This document shows, in pieces, positions 26,220-36,082 of a stretch of 64,000 bases of DNA; position 1 is the stretch's first letter, and each line of letters starts with the position of its first letter. The notes beneath the pieces are model-generated. The model was not told the DNA's origin, made no database searches, and was given only the letters and a program-made list of their open reading frames with translations. Made by a program: the position numbers and the translations under genes. The stretch is from Fimbriimonadales bacterium (GTDB lineage: Bacteria > Armatimonadota > Fimbriimonadia > Fimbriimonadales > ATM1): contig JAHCHL010000014.1 of NCBI GenBank assembly GCA_026129745.1, forward strand, positions 19,732-83,731. Direction: 5' to 3'.

Positions 26220-27461
26220 TTACCTTTCTTGAGTTTTAGCCCCTTTGCCACCGAAAATTCCGGTGATTCCGGTCCAAAGCTTTCCAAGCCCCGGCGACTC
26301 CGCCGCGACCGTTTCTTCTTCTCGCATTCGCAAGCTGTATTTCACCAAACCGACGACTGTTGCGTGTTCAGGCCCGGACACCATGTCGCTTAGGCCACCG
26401 AGGTTCGCTGGAGGAGCAACACGAACTGGCACATCGCCAAGCACTCGAACAGCCAAGCTTGCCAATCCTCGCAGCTTCGATCCACCACCCGTAAAGACGT
26501 AACCGCCGGCAATTTGACCCGCATATCCGCTCTGATCCACCGAACTCTTCACCATCATCAACGTTTCTCTTACACGAGCCTCGATAATCTCGGCCATCAC
26601 TTTTCGCTTGCAAAGCATTGGCTTCTCTTCCCCAATGCGCTGCACGGGAACTGTCTCATCGGGAGAAACAGCATCTGAATCGCATGTCGCTTCCGAAACC
26701 TTCAGGCGTTCGGCTTCTTCCGGTGTTGTTCGCAAAAGCTTACTTAGGTCGGAAGTTACGTGGTTTGCACCGACTGGCAGCACATGAGTAAATGCGATGC
26801 TGCCCCCCACGAACCCTGCAACACCAGTCGTCCCGCCGCCGAGATCGACGACAATCGTCCCTGCATCCATCTCGCTCTTGTCAAGGACGGCAAGGCCACT
26901 TGCAATGGGGGAATGCACAACTGACTCAACTTGAATCTGTGCGCGATGCACGCAGCGCTCTAGATTCTCAATGTGCGTCAGCTGCCCGCTGACCAAGAAT
27001 GTGCTGACCTCTAACCTCTCGCCGCTCATGCCGAACGGCCGCATGACGCCATCTTGTCCATCAACGGTGAAGACACGGGGAATCGCATGAATCAGCTCGC
27101 GATCTGCAGGAAGAACAATCTGTTTGCTGTGATTGATGACGCGATTGACGTCCTCCCGCGTTATCGTGCGCCCTGGCGGAACGATCGGAACAATCCCCTG
27201 ACTGTTCTCGCCGGAGATGTGCTCACCCGTTACAGAGATCGTAACGTCGCTGATCTTGCGATTAGCCATTTGCTCCGCACGTCTGACCGATTGCACAACC
27301 GACTGGGCGGTGTCTTCCAAATCCACAACCGTGCCGGCTTTCAATCCCCGGCATGGCGCAACACCAACTGCCACGACGCGAGTAACAAGGCGACCGTCTA
27401 CATCTGCAATCACGGTAACGGTCTTTGTGCTGCCAATATCAACGGCGGCGATAGAGTCCAT
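26220..27461 (-). CDS. ftsA: Cell division protein FtsA
   Basis: A 413-aa actin-fold protein that tethers FtsZ to the membrane. Visible are the phosphate-1 loop [30 protein letters not shown] (1C subdomain), the ATP-site segment [33 protein letters not shown] and a C-terminal amphipathic stretch ([16 protein letters not shown]), which probably is the membrane-targeting helix. It sits one nt after the DUF1290 gene. Confidence 0.96.
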   Translation of the reverse strand: MDSIAAVDIGSTKTVTVIADVDGRLVTRVVAVGVAPCRGLKAGTVVDLEDTAQSVVQSVRRAEQMANRKISDVTISVTGEHISGENSQGIVPIVPPGRTITREDVNRVINHSKQIVLPADRELIHAIPRVFTVDGQDGVMRPFGMSGERLEVSTFLVSGQLTHIENLERCVHRAQIQVESVVHSPIASGLAVLDKSEMDAGTIVVDLGGGTTGVAGFVGGSIAFTHVLPVGANHVTSDLSKLLRTTPEEAERLKVSEATCDSDAVSPDETVPVQRIGEEKPMLCKRKVMAEIIEARVRETLMMVKSSVDQSGYAGQIAGGYVFTGGGSKLRGLASLAVRVLGDVPVRVAPPANLGGLSDMVSGPEHATVVGLVKYSLRMREEETVAAESPGLGKLWTGITGIFGGKGAKTQER

Positions 27462-27839
27462 TTAGCTGTTTGCCTCCATCCGATTTCTTTCCTTTGCATC
27501 GGCAAGTCTTGCAATGTAGTGCCGCCGAATCAACGACAGATTCAGAAACAGCCTGCTCCCGAATGTGATCACAGCAGCCAAATACAACTCTCCGACTCCA
27601 ATGGCGAAGCCGAGCGCAACGAGCGCCACTGCCAGAACAATATTCAGGAAGAATCCCGTCACAAAGAGATCATTCCGGAACCTGCCTTCTAGGGCAGCCC
27701 TCATACCTCCGAACACCGTATCGATTCCGGCCAATGCCGCCACTCCGACGAACTCCCGAGGCACGACTGCCCCTGCACCGCTCGCGAAGAACGCGATAAG
27801 CCCACCGATAATCAGCGCCAAAATCGGAATTAGAATCAT
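27462..27839 (-). CDS. Small basic membrane protein (DUF1290)
   Basis: A 125-aa protein with three or four hydrophobic helices and the DUF1290 features: a Gly-rich first helix, PREFVGVAALAGIDTVFGGMRAALEGRF (signature AGLDxxxGGxRAxLE) and NLSLIRR near the end. Members occur next to DUF881 and division genes in Actinobacteria, Firmicutes and Armatimonadota, but their role is not known. It overlaps the DUF881 gene by four nt. Confidence 0.88.
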   Translation of the reverse strand: MILIPILALIIGGLIAFFASGAGAVVPREFVGVAALAGIDTVFGGMRAALEGRFRNDLFVTGFFLNIVLAVALVALGFAIGVGELYLAAVITFGSRLFLNLSLIRRHYIARLADAKERNRMEANS

Positions 27840-28579
27840 TCGTTTGCTGTTGTCGGCTTGGCGTAACTGAACTCAGTCGAACCGCTGTACGCCGGCAGAA
27901 TCATCCTCTCCATTTTTCGAACTTCGACCATCGCAGGGTCGTTGACTCGCACTTCATCCAGATACCGGCCCTGCATCGTCAACGCGCCGTGAAGCGTGTC
28001 AGGATCTCCGACTGCACGAATGACCACAGGCGAAGATATAGGTGTCCTTCCGACATAAATCACCGGACCTTCGCACCGAAACGAAGTGGAAATTGAAATG
28101 CGCTTGCTGTTGACGCTAATCGCTTCCGCACCGCTTGCCCAAAGTTCGTTAACTGTGCGCAACACGTCGATGTCGTGAATCACAAGTTGCTCGCGGATAA
28201 AAGGATCATCCGTTCTCCTGTCTGAATCACGCAGAATGATTTCGATTCCTGGACCTTCGACCCTTGTTAGGCCTGCAAGCAATTTCGCCTCCTGCAAGCT
28301 TTCGTTTAGAACATTTGACTGGCGTGACTGATCAGCAAGACCGTTCTGAAGCTTCGTAATGTCCTCGCGCAACTTTGCAATTTCTGCGTCTTTCTCATCG
28401 AGCGATAAGCCGTAATTCGGCTGGGCATCGCGTGAACCGAAGAAACTATCGCTTGATCTGCCGCTGACACTTTCACCCTTGGATTGCGCAGCGAACACAA
28501 TCAGAAAACCGCATATCAGCGCCACCATCGTAACTGGAACAATCCAAGTAGGCGTCTTTACTGTTATTCGATCCATCAT
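27836..28579 (-). CDS. DUF881 family membrane-anchored protein
   Basis: A 247-aa protein with one N-terminal transmembrane helix (IVPVTMVALICGFLIVFAAQ), a coiled coil (DEKDAEIAKLREDITKLQNGLADQ) and the DUF881 domain: VEGPGIEIILRDSD, then VIHDIDVLRTVNELWASGAEAISVNSKRI and PVVIRAVGDPDTLHGAL. It is of unknown biochemical function; it is repeatedly found beside ftsZ and DUF1290 and may act in the divisome. It overlaps ftsQ by four nt. Confidence 0.9.
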   Translation of the reverse strand: MMDRITVKTPTWIVPVTMVALICGFLIVFAAQSKGESVSGRSSDSFFGSRDAQPNYGLSLDEKDAEIAKLREDITKLQNGLADQSRQSNVLNESLQEAKLLAGLTRVEGPGIEIILRDSDRRTDDPFIREQLVIHDIDVLRTVNELWASGAEAISVNSKRISISTSFRCEGPVIYVGRTPISSPVVIRAVGDPDTLHGALTMQGRYLDEVRVNDPAMVEVRKMERMILPAYSGSTEFSYAKPTTANE

Positions 28580-29322
28580 TCAATAAACCTCTGTATCTTT
28601 GGAGCGTCGGGTTCAATCAAATTCAATGTTGACTGCGTGCTCAGAACCCCGGGCTCGGCGCGAATCGCCGACTCGAGGACACGAAGCTTTTCTTCCAGCC
28701 GATCGACACTGCCAAAGACCACAACGGCGCCGTTCCGAACGTTAAAGCATAGCCGACCGCCAGCGTCGAAGGCAACAATACCTCCAAGTTTCTTGCCCTC
28801 AACTTGAAAATTCTGGGCCAAAATGAGGGCCTCATAGACTTCATTTGGATCAGCAAGAGTTAAGTTTGGCGAGTAATCTTGCAAATTAACGGCAACAGCA
28901 ACTTTGGCAGATTCCGCCTCGCTCAAACGGAACACAAATCCAGTCTCGTCGATTCCGAACCTTGGATCTGTAGCCAGCAAAGCAACGGGAACGCGATAGG
29001 CAACCGACAGCCTTGCACGTCCAAACAGGTTTGCTGAGAACTCTGATTTCGCAACTCGCGGGTCCGATTCGACAAGCTGTTCCACTTTGTATGCCGAAAT
29101 CGTTAGTGCAGGTTGACCATCGATCGACTTCAATATTCCCCGAATTCGATCCCAATCGCCTGGTTGCGAAGATGTCACTCTCGCAAATACGATCTGCGTC
29201 AATGAACTTTCGATCAAACCAACAGCAATAACAACTGCCAAAGAAACAAACCAAAAGCTCCACCAGAAATTTCTTCCGGGGGGCCGCATGACCGTCTTAC
29301 GATTTCGGTTTCTCGATGCCAT
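28576..29322 (-). CDS. ftsQ: Cell division protein FtsQ/DivIB
   Basis: A 248-aa protein with a short basic cytoplasmic end, one transmembrane helix (WFVSLAVVIAVGLIESSL) and a POTRA-like domain (TISAYKVEQLVESDPRVAKSEFSANLFGRARLSVAYRVPVALL), followed by the FtsQ beta domain. The sequence is weakly conserved but the shape and the place between murC-ddl and ftsA fit. I use the ATG at 29322, before the basic MASRNRNRK segment; a TTG at 29367 would add 15 residues that lie in the murC-ddl overlap. Confidence 0.85.
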   Translation of the reverse strand: MASRNRNRKTVMRPPGRNFWWSFWFVSLAVVIAVGLIESSLTQIVFARVTSSQPGDWDRIRGILKSIDGQPALTISAYKVEQLVESDPRVAKSEFSANLFGRARLSVAYRVPVALLATDPRFGIDETGFVFRLSEAESAKVAVAVNLQDYSPNLTLADPNEVYEALILAQNFQVEGKKLGGIVAFDAGGRLCFNVRNGAVVVFGSVDRLEEKLRVLESAIRAEPGVLSTQSTLNLIEPDAPKIQRFIE

Positions 29323-31615
29323 AGCGTCTGAGTGCAGACTGAAGAATTCGTTCGCACAAGGAATCAAAATCGATTCCGATACTCTCAGCGCTGCGCGGCA
29401 GCAGCGAAGTAGGCGTCAATCCTGGAATCGTATTTATCTCAAGTATGTAAATGTCGGAACCACGCACGATCAAATCAGTCCGACTCATGTCCTGTAGCCC
29501 AAACAATCTGTGAAGGCTGATCGCAATCTCTGCCGCTTGATTAGCAATTTCCACTGGAACTCGAGCTGGTACGAGTTCCTCGGTAGCACCCGGCGTGTAC
29601 TTCGATTCGAAATCATATCGGCCGCTTCGCGGGACGATTTCCACAGCAGGCAGCGCAGTTTCATCGATAACTGGAACGCTGATTTCTACGCCCTCGATCC
29701 ACTCTTCTATGAGCACTGAATCGTCATATTTGAACGCACGCTCGATCGCCGGCTCCAGCTGCTCGTTCGACTCAACGAACGCCAATCCGATGGTTGATCC
29801 TTGGGCGTTGGGCTTTACGATAGCAGGAGCCGGAAATTCTGCAATGGTCTCGCCTTTCCTCAATTTCACCCCTCCCGGGACCAAATAGCCCTCCATCAGC
29901 AACATCTCCTTAGTCCTCTGCTTGTCCATCGTCAACGAGCAGGCCTCGACTCCTGATCCGACATAAGGCAAATGAAGCAATTCCAAGAACGCCTGAACGC
30001 GGCCGTCCTCCGCGCCTGTCCCATGCAGCGCAGGAAAAACGATGTCTGGGCGGCCTGGTCCGATCAGCGGATGCGTATCTCCCCAATACAGTAGGACCTC
30101 GTTCGGGTCATGCGTAGTAACCTGATAGCCCTTCCGTTCGAGTGCTTCTGCAACCATCAGTCCACTCAGCAACGATATCTCTCGCTCTGATGATTCGCCG
30201 CCTGCAAAAACCGAAACCCGAAGGGGTTCTGCCTCTCGCCTTAGCTCCAAGTAGAACTCGGGTGCAAAAGACGAAATGTTGCCGGCCCCAAACGATGTGA
30301 CGACATCGCCTTCTCGCACAATTGTCGGAACATAGCGAGGCAGCAAGTGACGCGAAGGAACAAAGTGCACTTCCTTTCCCAATGATTCTAAATCCTCAAC
30401 TAACAACGTGGCGGACACTCCTGGAATCGGCCTTTCGCGTGCTGGACAAATGTCCGTTAACACGACAACGTCCGCTGTTGCCAACACTTCCACAAACTCT
30501 TTGCGCATGTCGCGTGTCCGCGTGTAAGTGTGGGGCTGATGAACAGCGATAAGCCTGTGATTCGGATAGGCTTCGCGCAACGCGTCGAATGATGCGCGGA
30601 TCGCCGTTGGATGGTGAGCGTAATCGTTGATGACGCTGACTCCCCGCACCTCGCCGATAAGTTCCAGTCTTTGCTTGCATCCCGGAGCTTTTTCGAGCGA
30701 ACGGACAGCGTGCTCAGGGGAAACACCCAGATGAAATGCCGCAGTCGCCGCGCCAATAGCGTTCAATGCCATGTGTCTCCCAGGAATTCGAAGGCGAATA
30801 TCGCCAAACGACGTCTTCAAAGTCCCGGCGTCATACGACGCATTGAATGGCTCTAACCCAAACCCATAGGGAATTCCACCGCCCAATCGTCGAGCCAACT
30901 TCGAAGCTCCATCGTCCTCTGCACAATACACGAACTTTGGGTCACCCTGCGCTTTCGCAATGAACCTTGCTATGCTGTCCTCGAGCGCATCGAGGGATCC
31001 GTGAAACTCAAGATGATCAGGCTCAACATTGGTAAGCACGACCATGAAGGGTTCGATGTCTTGAAATCCATCGAATGCTTCGCATGCTTCGACGACTGCG
31101 TACTCTCCACTGCCAAGCCGGACGTTCTCATCCCAGTTCTCGACCGATGGACCCGCCACCGCAAGAGGATCAAAACCCGCGTCGGTCAATATCGCAGACA
31201 GCAAGGCAGTGGTCGTACTCTTCCCATGCGTCCCTGTTACGGCTATTGGGCGTCGCAAATTGACGATGTGCCCCAGCGCCTGAGACCTGCGAACCAGCGG
31301 AATCCCCAGAGCTTTTGCCTCCCGGGTTTCAGGATTCGTGTCCAATTCGACAGCGTCCGTCACAATAACGCAAGTTGCACCGCGAACGTTTTCCGCACGA
31401 TGTCCCATCCTTACGTCCGCCCCCCTCTTGCGCAAGTCATCCAAAATCGGTGACAGTTCGCGATCACTCCCACTGACCTCTCTGCCTTCGCGAAGCAATA
31501 TTCGCGCAATCGCGCTCATTCCGCTGCCGCCGATTCCCACAAAGTGAATGCGGCCGCTCGCAGGAATTGCAGAGTTGGCGCCGAACCAGTCCGCGATCTC
31601 AGCCTTAACTCTCAT
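29297..31615 (-). CDS. murC-ddl: MurC-Ddl fusion protein
   Basis: This 772-aa protein fuses two cell-wall ligases. Residues 1-460 are UDP-MurNAc:L-alanine ligase: HFVGIGGSGMSAIARILL, ATP loop VTGTHGKSTTTALL, NVEPDHLEFH, YAHHPTAI. Residues about 468-772 are D-alanine:D-alanine ligase: VSVFAGGESSEREISLLSG, ALHGTGAEDGRVQAFLE, YVGSGVEACSLTMDKQRTKEML, VKPNAQGSTIGL, and the metal site IYILEINTIPGLTPTSLLPRSA. Each half is full length, so both activities are expected. A MurC-Ddl fusion is known from Chlamydiaceae. It overlaps murG by 11 nt. No murB lies in this cluster. Confidence 0.95.
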   Translation of the reverse strand: MRVKAEIADWFGANSAIPASGRIHFVGIGGSGMSAIARILLREGREVSGSDRELSPILDDLRKRGADVRMGHRAENVRGATCVIVTDAVELDTNPETREAKALGIPLVRRSQALGHIVNLRRPIAVTGTHGKSTTTALLSAILTDAGFDPLAVAGPSVENWDENVRLGSGEYAVVEACEAFDGFQDIEPFMVVLTNVEPDHLEFHGSLDALEDSIARFIAKAQGDPKFVYCAEDDGASKLARRLGGGIPYGFGLEPFNASYDAGTLKTSFGDIRLRIPGRHMALNAIGAATAAFHLGVSPEHAVRSLEKAPGCKQRLELIGEVRGVSVINDYAHHPTAIRASFDALREAYPNHRLIAVHQPHTYTRTRDMRKEFVEVLATADVVVLTDICPARERPIPGVSATLLVEDLESLGKEVHFVPSRHLLPRYVPTIVREGDVVTSFGAGNISSFAPEFYLELRREAEPLRVSVFAGGESSEREISLLSGLMVAEALERKGYQVTTHDPNEVLLYWGDTHPLIGPGRPDIVFPALHGTGAEDGRVQAFLELLHLPYVGSGVEACSLTMDKQRTKEMLLMEGYLVPGGVKLRKGETIAEFPAPAIVKPNAQGSTIGLAFVESNEQLEPAIERAFKYDDSVLIEEWIEGVEISVPVIDETALPAVEIVPRSGRYDFESKYTPGATEELVPARVPVEIANQAAEIAISLHRLFGLQDMSRTDLIVRGSDIYILEINTIPGLTPTSLLPRSAESIGIDFDSLCERILQSALRRYGIEKPKS

Positions 31616-32678
31616 TTGCGACCTCTAAGAGTGTTGACCAAACGCGATCCGCCGCGTCTGCAATTGACCACGAAAGAAGACTTTCTGATGCTGCCTCTCG
31701 CATGGAGGCGTCCCTTGCCCAAAGTAGCCAGTATTCGGACAGTTTCTCCGGTGTCATCTCTGATTGCCGCATCACCCTTGCGCCACCTACTTTCTCGATG
31801 GCCTTGGCATTATGGTACTGATGGTCGCCCTGTGCATATGGGTAAGGAATGAGCACTGCCGGAATTCCGAACAATGCAAGCTCGCACAAAGTGCCAGCCC
31901 CTGCACGGCATATCGCGATCGATGCTGCTGCGAGTGCTTGGGCCATTTCCTCTCCGCTTAGATACGCCACCGACCGATAGTTTGCCTTGACTCCGCGTTC
32001 CTCAAATGCCCGGACCGTCTCGTCAAATAGAGATGGCCCCGTTACGTGAGTCCAACTTCCCATCTCGCCGTGCAGCATCACTAAGTCCAGCACCGCTTTG
32101 TTGATTGCAGCTGCACCTTGCGAACCACCGAATATCAACGTGTTCAACTCGACCTTCTCATGGTGCTTGACAGCCAATTGGCAAAGCTCTCGCCTTAGCG
32201 GCATGCCTGTTCTTACCGATGGACAAGCAAACCATTCACGGGTCTCGTCAAACACATAGCAGACGCGCCTTGCAAATCTTCCAGCCACTCTGTGCGTGCG
32301 TCCAGGAATTGTATTTTGCTCATGGATTACGATTGGAATCCTTTGTGACTTTGCGGCAGATACCACGGGTCCTGCTGCATAACCACCAGTTGAAAACACA
32401 ACTTCAGGCTTGTTAGCATTCAACAGCTTCCGCGCTTGAGGAATTGCCTTGAGCATTGCAACTGCGCTTTGCATGCCCCGCAGCGTCGTCAACTTTGCGA
32501 TTGGCATCGTTCCCAATCCGTCGAACTCAATCGATCTTGATGCGCACTCTTTGCCCTCGATGCCACGATTGCTGCCGATAAAGCGGACTTCCGCTCCGGC
32601 GTCCTTTGCAACTGCCGCGACCTCAAGCGCGGGATAAACGTGTCCGCCGGTGCCCCCGCCTGTGACGACTAACCGCAC
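31605..32678 (-). CDS. murG: UDP-GlcNAc transferase MurG
   Basis: A 357-aa GT28 enzyme that makes lipid II on the inner membrane face. RLVVTGGGTGGHVYPALEVA opens the N-domain, with IPIVIHEQNTIPG, IFGGSQGAAAIN and the UDP-GlcNAc site RAGAGTLCELALFGIPAVLIPYPYAQGDHQYHNA. The GTG at 32678 is chosen because AGGAGG lies seven nt upstream and the conserved sequence begins right after it. The frame is open further up to 32747, but that part only reads through ftsW. It overlaps ftsW by 56 nt. Confidence 0.96.
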   Translation of the reverse strand: MRLVVTGGGTGGHVYPALEVAAVAKDAGAEVRFIGSNRGIEGKECASRSIEFDGLGTMPIAKLTTLRGMQSAVAMLKAIPQARKLLNANKPEVVFSTGGYAAGPVVSAAKSQRIPIVIHEQNTIPGRTHRVAGRFARRVCYVFDETREWFACPSVRTGMPLRRELCQLAVKHHEKVELNTLIFGGSQGAAAINKAVLDLVMLHGEMGSWTHVTGPSLFDETVRAFEERGVKANYRSVAYLSGEEMAQALAAASIAICRAGAGTLCELALFGIPAVLIPYPYAQGDHQYHNAKAIEKVGGARVMRQSEMTPEKLSEYWLLWARDASMREAASESLLSWSIADAADRVWSTLLEVANES

Positions 32679-33855
32679 GCTTTGCCTCCTGAGCGACTCG
32701 CCCACGAATCGCAGCTTGAGCAATACCCATCGTAACAGCCAGCGCAAACAGACTGCTTCCGCCGTAACTGAAAAATGGAAGCGGAATGCCTACGGTTGGC
32801 AATGCCGCACCCGCCATGAGCATATTCAAAACACTCTGGACTCCGATCCACCAACCAACTGCGCCCACAATCATTCGCCGGAATGGGTCCTCGATCGTGG
32901 CCGCCTGCATGATCAGCCGCAACGAGATCGCGCCCAAGACCACCAGAATCGAAACCGACCCAAAAAATCCAAGTTCCTCGACTGCAGTTGTATAGATGAA
33001 GTCCGTCGTCGCCGCCGGCATGATGTACTTCGATCTTCCCTTCCCAACACCTACCCCCGTTGCGCCTCCTGTCGCCATTGCCAGCTCGGAATGAGTAGGC
33101 TGAAATCCGATGTCCTTGGCTACCGCAGGATTCCACCTGTCGCCATGCTTGATGAATCGCTCGAACCTATAACGCTCGAACCCAGACATGATAATGATCA
33201 GCGCAATAAGAACGCCTACTCCTAGGCAAGTTAGCAGAACCTTCGTCGGTATGCGGCTGAACAACAGAACACCAAACGCTGCTGCACCGACCATTAGAGA
33301 AGTCCCAAGATCAGGTTCGCGCTCAATCAATACCAACGCGATAAACACGACAACATATGGCCAAGACTTCTGCAGAAATGGGATGATTCGCCTGTCCACA
33401 GTCTGCACCCAATCGCGCGGTCGTGGCAGACTCCTCAACACCGGCGCACTAAGAACTGAAGCAAGATAAAGTATCACCGCAGCTTTCATAAACTCAGAAG
33501 GCTGAATGGTAAAGCCGAACACGCTTATCCATCTCCAAGCCTCATTGATCTTAACACCGAATGGCGGAATGAACACCAAAATCAATCCAATGAAAGTAAG
33601 GTAGAAAGCTGGTTTCGCTATTACTTTCAAAAAGTCCATGCTGAACCGTGCCACCCAAAAATAGACCCACACCGCACCTAACAAAAAGATCACGTGCTTT
33701 CTCCAATCCGCGAAGAAAACACTCTCTCCCTTTGCTACGGCTTGCGGATACCCCGCTGCAAGGATAACGACGCACCCGAGAAAAGCCGCAATTGCAATTA
33801 AGATGGTCAAAGTCTTGTCCATCGGCCGAACATCCGTGTTCATGCTCCGATCCAT
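32623..33855 (-). CDS. ftsW: FtsW lipid II polymerase (SEDS)
   Basis: A SEDS membrane protein of about 406-410 aa with ten hydrophobic helices. Signatures: NEAWRWISVFGFTIQPSEFMKAAVILYLA (catalytic region) and PTVGIPLPFFSYGGSSLFALAVTMGI near the end. It polymerises lipid II at the septum together with FtsI. Two starts are possible: the ATG at 33855 or the ATG at 33843, which overlaps the murD stop as ATGA; the second looks more natural for this cluster. Confidence 0.95.
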   Translation of the reverse strand: MDRSMNTDVRPMDKTLTILIAIAAFLGCVVILAAGYPQAVAKGESVFFADWRKHVIFLLGAVWVYFWVARFSMDFLKVIAKPAFYLTFIGLILVFIPPFGVKINEAWRWISVFGFTIQPSEFMKAAVILYLASVLSAPVLRSLPRPRDWVQTVDRRIIPFLQKSWPYVVVFIALVLIEREPDLGTSLMVGAAAFGVLLFSRIPTKVLLTCLGVGVLIALIIIMSGFERYRFERFIKHGDRWNPAVAKDIGFQPTHSELAMATGGATGVGVGKGRSKYIMPAATTDFIYTTAVEELGFFGSVSILVVLGAISLRLIMQAATIEDPFRRMIVGAVGWWIGVQSVLNMLMAGAALPTVGIPLPFFSYGGSSLFALAVTMGIAQAAIRGRVAQEAKRAVSRHRRGHRRTRLSRA

Positions 33856-35186
33856 TCTCTTGCTAACCTCCTAAAGTGATTGCCGCGATCAATGAAATCT
33901 TCGAACTGATCGAAACTTGCACAGCCCGGAGACAGCAGGATCGTGTCGCCGCTGCGAGCGGCCTTGACAGCCTCTGCGAACGCATCGTCGAGCGAACCGA
34001 AGACCGACGTGCTCGCACCGCCGGTTGCAAGGGCGGCCTCGAGCTTTCTTGCGTCTCGGCCAAACAGAATCGCTTGGCCAACCTTCGATCCGACCTCCAC
34101 CAAAGGGCCTAAATCGTCAACTTTCGAAACCCCGCCGGCGATGAGCAGAACCCGCCCAGAAACGCCATCCAAAGACGAAAGCATGGCGGATGGGTTTGTG
34201 CACATGCTGTTGTTCACGACTCGAACGCCATCCTTTTCACCAACGAACTCAAGTCGATTCTCCAATCCTTTGAAGGAACCGACAAAAGGTAGGACGACTG
34301 CGGGAGCCAATCCGAACTTGCATGCCAACAAAACTGCATGGGCCAAGTTGAAAAGGCTGTGTTCGGCAGGGACCCAGAGGCTCTCCATATCAACTGAAAT
34401 GTCACCGAAACGGACGCTAGACCCTTCGACGATCGCATCCTCGCCGATCGTTGCAATCTCTGCAGCGCATTCGCCCGGCGGAAAAGTCTCGGGGCGTGCC
34501 CTGTTTACGACGATACGATCTGAGCCGTTCATGTTTGCAAAGATACGCTTCTTGGTAGCGCTGTATTCTTCAAAACTCGCGTATCGATCCAGATGGTCCG
34601 GCGTAATGTTGGTGATCGTTGCAGCTCTGGGTCTAAATCGATCGACCCATTCAAGCTGAAATGAAGAAACTTCCGCGACGAGAATATCCTCCTCGCTTGA
34701 CTCAGCAGCAGCAGACGTTATCGTCTTCTCCTCGAATCCGGAGCCTGCAATGTTTCCGCAAAGCACAGAGCTCTTGCCGGCACTCACTAACAGATGGTGA
34801 GTTAGAGCCGTAACAGTGCTCTTCCCATTGGTTCCTGTAATGGCAACGATGGGTGCGGCAGTCAATCGATAAGCGATCTCGATCTCGCTCAAGATCGGAA
34901 GCCCCTTTTGCAAAGCAGACACCAAAGCAGGATGCTTCGCTGGGACTCCGGGCGAAGGAGCAACTATATCGACATCAAGGTCCTCGATGGTTCCGGGCCA
35001 ACTGGTGACAATCTCGACACCCAAGCCACTCAGCTCGTCGATCGGATCGAACAAACTCGGAGAATCTGCGCTCTTTTGATCGACTGCGGTCACGTTTGCC
35101 CCCATGGCGCTGAGTGCGCGCGCCATTCCAGTGCCCGCGCGAGCCAAGCCGATCACCAAAACTCTCTTGCCTGCAAACTCGCTCAT
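33840..35186 (-). CDS. murD: UDP-MurNAc-L-Ala:D-glutamate ligase
   Basis: A 448-aa Mur ligase: N-terminal Rossmann domain (RVLVIGLARAGTGMARALSAMG), ATP loop ITGTNGKSTVTALTHHLL, NITPDHLDRY, and the C-terminal domain with VNNSMCTNPSAMLSSLDG and DTILLSPGCASFDQFEDFIDRGNHF. It adds D-Glu to UDP-MurNAc-L-Ala. In the N-S-M-C-T-N-P segment the usual D-S-K-A-T-N motif is altered, with Asn and Met replacing Asp and Lys. It overlaps mraY by four nt. Confidence 0.95.
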   Translation of the reverse strand: MSEFAGKRVLVIGLARAGTGMARALSAMGANVTAVDQKSADSPSLFDPIDELSGLGVEIVTSWPGTIEDLDVDIVAPSPGVPAKHPALVSALQKGLPILSEIEIAYRLTAAPIVAITGTNGKSTVTALTHHLLVSAGKSSVLCGNIAGSGFEEKTITSAAAESSEEDILVAEVSSFQLEWVDRFRPRAATITNITPDHLDRYASFEEYSATKKRIFANMNGSDRIVVNRARPETFPPGECAAEIATIGEDAIVEGSSVRFGDISVDMESLWVPAEHSLFNLAHAVLLACKFGLAPAVVLPFVGSFKGLENRLEFVGEKDGVRVVNNSMCTNPSAMLSSLDGVSGRVLLIAGGVSKVDDLGPLVEVGSKVGQAILFGRDARKLEAALATGGASTSVFGSLDDAFAEAVKAARSGDTILLSPGCASFDQFEDFIDRGNHFRRLAREWIGA

Positions 35187-36082
35187 AGCGCACCCACCGT
35201 TATGGCAGCCATAGACAATGTTGCTTGAACGACAATTAATGTCCAGAGAACCTTCGATTCAGGCCATCCGAGTTTCTCGAATCCGTGATGAATCGGAGTA
35301 GCAGGAAAGATCCTTCGCTTGATCGTCTTGACCGCTGCAATTTGCATCGGAACCATGATCAGCTCGAGAATCAAAATAACGGAAACGATCCAAGGCCATG
35401 CAGCAGTTTGCCATGGCGAACTCGCGAAGACGTGCCCAAATACTGCGCCTATCGCAAGCGCACCCACATCGCCCATGAACAGCTTTGCCGGCGGTGAATT
35501 CAATACGAGAAATGGGAGCAGCGCACCAACCAAAGCCATTCCGACAAGCACCCCAAGTCCTGTAAGTGCCAAGATAAACGGCACAATCGCAAGGATCACC
35601 AGTGTGGACGCAAGCAAGTCGAGACCATCAGCGAAATTGATTGCGTTGGCAAAAAACAGCACAAAAAAGGAGGCCCACAGCGACGCTGCAGAAAAGTCGT
35701 GCCACAAAGCATAGAGCGCGACAGTAACCACTTGAAAAACAAGCTTCGGGATCCAACCCAGCCCACGCTTGCTCGTAAATCTCGGCATCACAAAGTCATC
35801 GACGAAACCAATCGCAGCGAAACCTGCGAGCAAAATAAAAATCGGAGCCGACTGACTGATAGGCTCAGAGACTGCGATGGCGATTGCCGAACCTGCGAGG
35901 ACGAACAGCCCTCCCATATTCGGAGTGCCCTCTTTCTTAAAGTGCGACTCTGGTGCATACGGACTGATCCGGCTTGCGCTTCCAACTTTTCTCAGCAGAA
36001 TCAGTGTCGGCCATGCAAGCAGAGCGCTTGCGCCGAATGCAATCCAAAAGGCGTGCAATGCAGCAGGGCTATACCAGATCAA
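35183..36082 (-). CDS. mraY: Phospho-MurNAc-pentapeptide translocase MraY
   Basis: A 299-aa polytopic membrane enzyme that forms lipid I. Motifs: HFKKEGTPNMGG, GFVDDFVM (Asp pair), NAINFADGLDLLAST, the MGDVGALAIGA segment and TPIHHGFEKLGWPESKV (HHH-like motif). It is shorter than the usual 320-360 residues, mainly from a short N-terminus. It overlaps murF by 14 nt. Confidence 0.94.
   Translation of the reverse strand: MIWYSPAALHAFWIAFGASALLAWPTLILLRKVGSASRISPYAPESHFKKEGTPNMGGLFVLAGSAIAIAVSEPISQSAPIFILLAGFAAIGFVDDFVMPRFTSKRGLGWIPKLVFQVVTVALYALWHDFSAASLWASFFVLFFANAINFADGLDLLASTLVILAIVPFILALTGLGVLVGMALVGALLPFLVLNSPPAKLFMGDVGALAIGAVFGHVFASSPWQTAAWPWIVSVILILELIMVPMQIAAVKTIKRRIFPATPIHHGFEKLGWPESKVLWTLIVVQATLSMAAITVGAL

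Noticed and set aside
33943..34659. 238-codon open frame antisense to murD
   Set aside because: murD is complete with all ligase motifs; the antisense product has no recognisable features.
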